A program made the position numbers and the translations under genes. A stretch of 64,000 bases of DNA from an uncultured Muribaculaceae bacterium (GTDB taxonomy: Bacteria; Bacteroidota; Bacteroidia; Bacteroidales; Muribaculaceae): assembly GCA_910584365.1 (NCBI GenBank), contig CAJUAF010000004.1:62001-126000 (forward strand). The letters run 5' to 3'. This document shows positions 59,904 through 64,000 of the stretch, piece after piece. How positions within the stretch are numbered: position 1 is the first letter of the stretch; every line of letters begins with the position of its first letter. The notes below the pieces were generated by a model that saw only the letters and a program-made list of their open reading frames with translations, searched no databases and was not told where the DNA came from.

Positions 59904-60665
59904 CTATATATTATCCGTCTCGTCGTTGTCGCGGTACTTGTTGCGGTGGATTTTCTTCTGACCCTTGTCCGCACGATTGCCCGCCACAACTATAACGATT
60001 TCTCCCCGAGGATTGTTTTGGGTAAAGTATTCCGTCAGCTCCCCCAGGGTACCGTTATGAGTTGTATTGTGGAGTTTGGATATCTCCCTGGAGACAGACG
60101 CATCACGGTCGATGCCGCACACCTGAGCCAGTTCTCCGAGAGTCTTTACCAGGCGAAGAGGCGATTCATAGATGATAAAGGTCCGCTCGTCGGCCGCAAG
60201 CTGGGCCAGGCGCGTGGCCCTCCCCTTCTTCGGAGGAAGAAACCCCTCGAAACAGAACCTTTCGCACGGAAGTCCGGAATTTACAAGCGCGGGGACGAAT
60301 GCCGTGGGCCCCGGAAGGGTCTCGACCTCGATTCCGGCCAGACGGCACTCCCTGACCAGCATGAATCCCGGGTCGGAAATCGCGGGAGTGCCCGCATCGG
60401 ACACAAGTGCTATAATCTCTCCTCCCAGCAGACGGTCCACAAGGGGTTTGACCGTGTCGTGTTCATTGAATTTATGATGCGACATCAGGGGGGTAGTCAC
60501 TCCGAAATGGCGCATCACAACCGAACTTGTCCGGGTATCCTCGGCCAGAATCAGATTGCAGCCGCGCAGTATCTCGACAGCGCGCGGCGCCATATCCCCG
60601 AGATTCCCGACAGGAGTAGGCACCACAAACAGTTTCCCTCCTCCGCTTCCAGAAAAATTATTCAT
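59904..60665 (-). CDS. rsmI: 16S rRNA (cytidine-1402-2'-O)-methyltransferase
   Basis: 253 aa. The tetrapyrrole-methylase fold is clear: KLFVVPTPVGNLGDMAPRAVEIL at the start, LILAEDTRTSSVVMRHFG, LVSDAGTPAISDPG (the SAM-binding Asp-Ala-Gly) and LPGPTAFVPALVNSGLP. RsmI methylates the 2'-O of C1402 in 16S rRNA to tune start-codon selection. The start at 60665 follows the Glu/Pro-rich gene by 48 bp. The C-terminal tail is basic and Asn-rich. Confidence 0.96.
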   Translation of the reverse strand: MNNFSGSGGGKLFVVPTPVGNLGDMAPRAVEILRGCNLILAEDTRTSSVVMRHFGVTTPLMSHHKFNEHDTVKPLVDRLLGGEIIALVSDAGTPAISDPGFMLVRECRLAGIEVETLPGPTAFVPALVNSGLPCERFCFEGFLPPKKGRATRLAQLAADERTFIIYESPLRLVKTLGELAQVCGIDRDASVSREISKLHNTTHNGTLGELTEYFTQNNPRGEIVIVVAGNRADKGQKKIHRNKYRDNDETDNI

Positions 60666-60713
60666 ATTCTTTTGTCGGTGAAAATTACAGTGTTTGACGG
60701 AAAGACAGCATAA

Positions 60714-61469
60714 TCAATTGCTGAAAAAAGGCCTGAGTGCCTCATAGAACTCTTTACCGGGGGCTTTGTTCAGGTCCAGTCCCAGGGAGGTCGACAGGTA
60801 CATACGCAATTGTCCGGCAGTCTGAAAGTGCGAAATAATTTCCAAAGAATCGTTCAGGCGCTCCCGGGAACCGTTGAAGATTTCCCTGCGGAACAGGAAA
60901 GCGTCATTGATGGAGAAAGCTTTCTGAAAGTCAGCCACCGTCATAGCGGGAGCAGCACAGACTGCAGGCACTGGCTTGCGGGGAGCCGCCGGGGGAGTCG
61001 CAGCCGGCACGGCCGGAGGAATTGGCGGCATCGGCGCCTCCACGGGGGGCGGCGTCACAGACGACTCCGGGACTTCATCCGGAATCATCTCGAGGATTTC
61101 CTCGGTCTCTTCTTTGGCGGAGTTCCGGGGCTCTCTATTCTCAGTCTCCGAAGCGGCGGGACCAGGAGCCTCTTCCGGCTCAGCTGACGGCACATCGCCG
61201 GCATCGGCTACTTCCTCGAACTCGGCTGAACGGACCACATCACTCTCCCGAACCGAAGGGATACTTCCGGCTTCGGGTTCCTCACCGGAGGCATCCTCCT
61301 CCCGGTCATCGCCGGAGGGGATAGCGGCGAGTTCCGCCAGGGAGATAATCTTCAGTTTCAGGCCGTCGGGCAGACGGTTTGCCTGGGCATCCTTCAGCAG
61401 CAGAAGTTCATCTGCAATGCCGGCGGTAAGGTCCAGCATCCGGTCTATTATTCTGTCGGTCTCTTTCAT
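60714..61469 (-). CDS. Bacteroidales protein with disordered middle and conserved C-terminal domain
   Basis: 251 aa. Residues 1-50 are helical. Residues about 50-175 are Glu/Pro/Ala-rich and disordered. The last 75 residues (FQKAFSINDAFLFRREIFNGSRERLNDSLEII...) form a compact helical domain that I have seen in many Bacteroidales genomes without a function. The start overlaps nothing; dacB ends 2 bp upstream and rsmI begins 48 bp downstream, so the three share a transcript. A role in cell-wall or ribosome work is only suggested by context. Confidence 0.78.
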   Translation of the reverse strand: MKETDRIIDRMLDLTAGIADELLLLKDAQANRLPDGLKLKIISLAELAAIPSGDDREEDASGEEPEAGSIPSVRESDVVRSAEFEEVADAGDVPSAEPEEAPGPAASETENREPRNSAKEETEEILEMIPDEVPESSVTPPPVEAPMPPIPPAVPAATPPAAPRKPVPAVCAAPAMTVADFQKAFSINDAFLFRREIFNGSRERLNDSLEIISHFQTAGQLRMYLSTSLGLDLNKAPGKEFYEALRPFFSN

Positions 61470-61471
61470 TT

Positions 61472-62698
61472 TCAGTTGTCATCGTTTTTAAACTGCGACT
61501 CGAGGAAACGCGAAATGCTGTTGCGCACCTCGTCGCGCTTACAGAAAAAATCGTTTACCAGAATCACGACGGCATGGGTCGGATTCCCTTCGGCATCAAG
61601 TTTGTAGCCGGCATAGCAGTGGACGCCGTTCATGCTGCCGCTCTTCAGAGCCAGACGCTCTGTCAGGGGATGTTTCTTAAACAGGTTCCTGACCGTCCCC
61701 TCCCTGCCGACTTTGGGAAACAGGGAAACGTAGCTTGCCGCCGCACCCCGCACCGGAGCCATTTTCTCCAGCAGGTCGGCCATGAACTGAGCCGTCACCC
61801 GGTTGTTGCGCGACAGTCCGGAGCCGTCGTAAATATCGGTTATGTCGAAATCAATGCCTTTCGCCGCCAGCAGACTGCGCTCGCGCGAGATGGCGGCTTT
61901 GCGTGACTGGCCCGGAGCAAGCTGCCTCAGGATTCCTTCGGCAAAAAGATTGTCGGAGCGGCACATCAGGTTTCTGAGGATTTCATCCCCCCGGGGCGAT
62001 TCATGGAAGAGCAGCAGCCGGGGAGTCTCTCCTGAGATGTCCGTCTCGTCCCAGTCCACCGCGATTCCCTCGGCGAGCAGACTGTTTTCAAGAGCCTCGC
62101 CGAAAGCCTCGGCGGGACTTTCCACTGCCTTGTCGCCGTGGCGGTTGTCGCGGAAATTCATCCCGTAGAGTCCGGCTCCGTAGTCGTAGCGCACATCGGA
62201 AAGCTCCCAGCGGTCACAGGGGCCGTTGTCAGGGAATCCCGACTGGTCGACCGTTATCTCCCCCCTGATGCGCCGGATTCCAGCATCCCTTACTGCCGCG
62301 GCAATTTTCGCCGGGAAGCCCGAGTTTCCGGGAAACTGTCCGCTTTCAATCGTGGGGTCGCCGGCGCCCATGACTATCAGATTGCCGTTGAGGACTCCGT
62401 TGTCGACAGGGCCGCAGAGGTAGACATCCGTGCGGAAACGCGCCGTGTCGAGTCCCGCCACGATGGCAGCGGCCGAAGTGACGCACTTCATCGTGCTGGC
62501 CGGCAGCATCGCTTTATGGGGATTCTGGCTCACCAGGTCGCGTCCCGTCCGTAGGTCGCGGACAACGACCGCCACGGAGGAAGCCCTGTCGCGGCTGAAC
62601 GGTATGACCGATTTGGAATACACCGGCGCGGCCAGCAGCAGGACAATCTGCAGGAGCAATATCTTGTAGAGGCTGTTCAAGTTTTCTGATGTTGTCAT
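61472..62698 (-). CDS. dacB: D-alanyl-D-alanine carboxypeptidase/endopeptidase (PBP4)
   Basis: 408 aa. The signal (ILLLQIVLLLAAPVYS) places it in the periplasm. PBP4-class motifs: SxxK in PASTMK (Ser68, Lys71), SxN in CRSDN (Ser248) and KTG-type KSG (352-354) in LKSGSMNG. It trims terminal D-Ala and cuts cross-links of peptidoglycan, helping wall remodelling. The residues 90-200 region holds the class C-specific insert. It is followed 2 bp later by a conserved Bacteroidales gene. A -33/-7 pair lies just upstream. Confidence 0.95.
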   Translation of the reverse strand: MTTSENLNSLYKILLLQIVLLLAAPVYSKSVIPFSRDRASSVAVVVRDLRTGRDLVSQNPHKAMLPASTMKCVTSAAAIVAGLDTARFRTDVYLCGPVDNGVLNGNLIVMGAGDPTIESGQFPGNSGFPAKIAAAVRDAGIRRIRGEITVDQSGFPDNGPCDRWELSDVRYDYGAGLYGMNFRDNRHGDKAVESPAEAFGEALENSLLAEGIAVDWDETDISGETPRLLLFHESPRGDEILRNLMCRSDNLFAEGILRQLAPGQSRKAAISRERSLLAAKGIDFDITDIYDGSGLSRNNRVTAQFMADLLEKMAPVRGAAASYVSLFPKVGREGTVRNLFKKHPLTERLALKSGSMNGVHCYAGYKLDAEGNPTHAVVILVNDFFCKRDEVRNSISRFLESQFKNDDN

Positions 62699-62707
62699 TT
62701 CAACCTA

Positions 62708-62739
62708 CGAATTTACTAAACAATCAAACTCTAAACAAA
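62708..62739 (-). promoter_or_regulatory. dacB promoter (-33 and -7)
   Basis: On the minus strand TTTG (62736-62739), 20 bp, then TAAATTCG (62708-62715), one mismatch from TAnnTTTG, about 10 bp before the dacB ATG. Confidence 0.55.
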
Positions 62740-62857
62740 CTTTCATCCCAAAACTGCTCAAAACTTTACTAAAAAAATAATTTTCCGGCCACGGAGACCA
62801 TGTTTTCACATTTTTTTTGTAACTTCGCCGATTGAATTGGAATCCGAAGAACCAGGC

Positions 62858-63487
62858 ATGGCTTTAAAAACTCGCGACAAACTTATAGAAGTGGCCCGGC
62901 AGCTCTTCGCCCACAAAGGGGTGGAGAACACTACCATGCTCGACATAGCCAACGCTTCCGAGAAAGGGCGCAGGACCATCTACACATACTTTAAAAACAA
63001 ACGCGAGATACATCAGGCCGTCATCGAACGCGAGAGCGACCAGATTGTAAGCCGCCAGCGCCAGATTCTCGAGTCAGCAAGTCCGGCCGCTGAAAAGCTC
63101 CGCGAATTCATGGAGGCGAGATTCCAGATCCTCACCTGCCCAACCGGACGCCGCGAGCAGCAGGAATCTCTTCCCCTGCTGATGCGCCTCGACGTGAAAA
63201 GAGCCGAGAAGACCCGCCGCCTTGCCGCCCGCAAGGAAATCGAGATTCTCAGGCAGATACTCGCCGGCGGAGTGAAGGCCGGGGAATTTTCCCGGGGACA
63301 GGCCGACCGCGCCCTGGCCCTGATTGTGACTCTCATGCAGGGTATGGACTCCCCGGGACTGGGCGAGCATCTGGACGATGCGGGCACCGAGCGCCGCGCG
63401 GCCCAGCGGGACATCATCGGATTTATCATCGCCGGGATGCATCCCGGGCCTGAGGCTCCCTCTCCCCTTATACCGACCGAATCATAA
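62858..63487 (+). CDS. TetR/AcrR-type transcriptional regulator
   Basis: 209 aa from the ATG at 62858; the in-frame TTG at 62837 is less likely. The N-terminal helix-turn-helix reads KLIEVARQLFAHKGVENTTMLDIANASEKGRRTIYTYFKNKREI, the classic TetR DNA-binding domain (residues about 8-52). The rest is an all-helical ligand domain of unknown specificity. The fabG start follows 19 bp later, so it probably co-regulates fatty-acid synthesis or its own operon; the ligand is inference. A weak box TAACTTCG lies at 62820-62827. Confidence 0.92.
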   Translation: MALKTRDKLIEVARQLFAHKGVENTTMLDIANASEKGRRTIYTYFKNKREIHQAVIERESDQIVSRQRQILESASPAAEKLREFMEARFQILTCPTGRREQQESLPLLMRLDVKRAEKTRRLAARKEIEILRQILAGGVKAGEFSRGQADRALALIVTLMQGMDSPGLGEHLDDAGTERRAAQRDIIGFIIAGMHPGPEAPSPLIPTES

Positions 63488-63506
63488 TTTTCATCATACT
63501 GTCAAC

Positions 63507-64000
63507 ATGAAATTACTTGAAGGAAAAACCGCTCTGATAACCGGCGCCGCCCGCGGCATCGGCAAGCAGATTGCGCTGCGCTTCGCCAAAGAAGGCGCCA
63601 ACATAGCTTTCACTGACCTCGTAATCGACGAAAACGGAAAGCAGACCGAAGAAGAAATCGCCGCTCTCGGCGTCAAGGTAAAAGGATATGCCTCCAACGC
63701 CGCCGACTTCGCCCAGACCGAGGAAGTAGTCAAGGAAGTACATAAGGATTTCGGCACGATCGACATTCTGGTCAACAACGCCGGCATCACCAAGGACGGT
63801 CTTATGATGCGCATGACCGAAGCCCAGTGGGACGCCGTCATCGCCGTCAACCTCAAGAGTGCGTTCAACTTTATCCACGCCGTTCTTCCCATCATGCTCC
63901 GCCAGCGCGGCGGCTCGATCATAAACATGGCTTCCGTAGTCGGCGTACACGGCAATGCCGGTCAGTGCAACTACGCCGCTTCCAAGGCCGGCCTGATTGC
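63507..64000 (+). CDS. fabG: 3-oxoacyl-ACP reductase, C-terminus cut by window edge
   Basis: 164 complete codons before the edge. Short-chain dehydrogenase features: TGAARGIGKQ (NADPH-binding glycine motif), the NNAG motif in LVNNAGITKDGLMMRM, the catalytic Ser in NMASVVG, and Tyr-xxx-Lys in YAASKAG. FabG reduces 3-oxoacyl-ACP to 3-hydroxyacyl-ACP in fatty-acid elongation. The start MKLLEGKTALITGAARG is standard. It is coupled to the TetR gene by a 19-bp gap. About 85 residues are missing beyond the window. Confidence 0.93.
   Translation, partial: MKLLEGKTALITGAARGIGKQIALRFAKEGANIAFTDLVIDENGKQTEEEIAALGVKVKGYASNAADFAQTEEVVKEVHKDFGTIDILVNNAGITKDGLMMRMTEAQWDAVIAVNLKSAFNFIHAVLPIMLRQRGGSIINMASVVGVHGNAGQCNYAASKAGLI

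Overview
The window is a high-GC (roughly 55-57% by eye) chromosomal segment of a Bacteroidales bacterium, most likely a Muribaculaceae (S24-7) relative such as Duncaniella or Muribaculum. Three things point there: many promoters carry the Bacteroidota -7 box TAnnTTTG, often with a TTTG element about 20 bp upstream; Shine-Dalgarno sites are scarce; and the gene content is typical (TrkH/TrkA beside dxs, a PBP4-type DacB, tetR-fabG, GH35 and GH53 galactan enzymes, and a large surface protein ending in a type IX secretion-like tail). The genus is inference. No CRISPR array, insertion sequence, prophage or rRNA operon was seen.

Layout. 1-7.5 kb: a truncated TPR protein with a GTG start, a DUF695 protein, an FAD oxidoreductase, a MATE exporter, a HAD phosphatase, nadC and rlmH. 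7.5-9.3 kb: an AT-rich island with a lipoprotein and an unknown protein, probably acquired. 9.4-17 kb: trkH, trkA, dxs, a small membrane protein, ftsH and rsfS. 17-21.4 kb: a LolC/E-type permease, a DUF3943 protein, dtd and a flavodiiron protein. 21.5-22.3 kb: a tRNA cluster (Gly-GCC twice, Leu-GAG) followed by three perfect hairpins. 22.3-31.8 kb: GH35 beta-galactosidase, AI-2E and DUF389 membrane proteins, an FNT channel, GH53 galactanase, a Bcr/CflA exporter and YjbQ. 31.9-38.2 kb: tRNA-Ser, a thioredoxin-fold protein behind a structured leader, a CLC channel and the large surface protein. 38.3-50.5 kb: malQ, an MCE protein, an N-acetylmuramoyl-L-alanine amidase, priA, an MBL hydrolase, a lipoprotein, an S9 peptidase and an exonuclease with a histone-H1-like tail.

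50.6-58.7 kb holds the most unusual locus: a six-gene leftward operon with three dissimilar dynamin-like GTPases, a small protein with a glycine-rich hydrophobic segment, an unknown 179-aa protein, and a leading cytoplasmic C39-like cysteine peptidase preceded by acidic calcium-binding-type repeats. It has one promoter-like box, and four of its five junctions overlap or lie 1 bp apart. It looks like a dedicated membrane-remodelling or conflict module. I do not recognise this combination as a described system.

58.9-64 kb returns to housekeeping genes: a coiled-coil lipoprotein, rsmI, a Pro/Glu-rich conserved protein, dacB, a TetR regulator and the start of fabG.

Gene coordinates are reliable. 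Short sites were located by counting in the printed sequence and may be off by one base.
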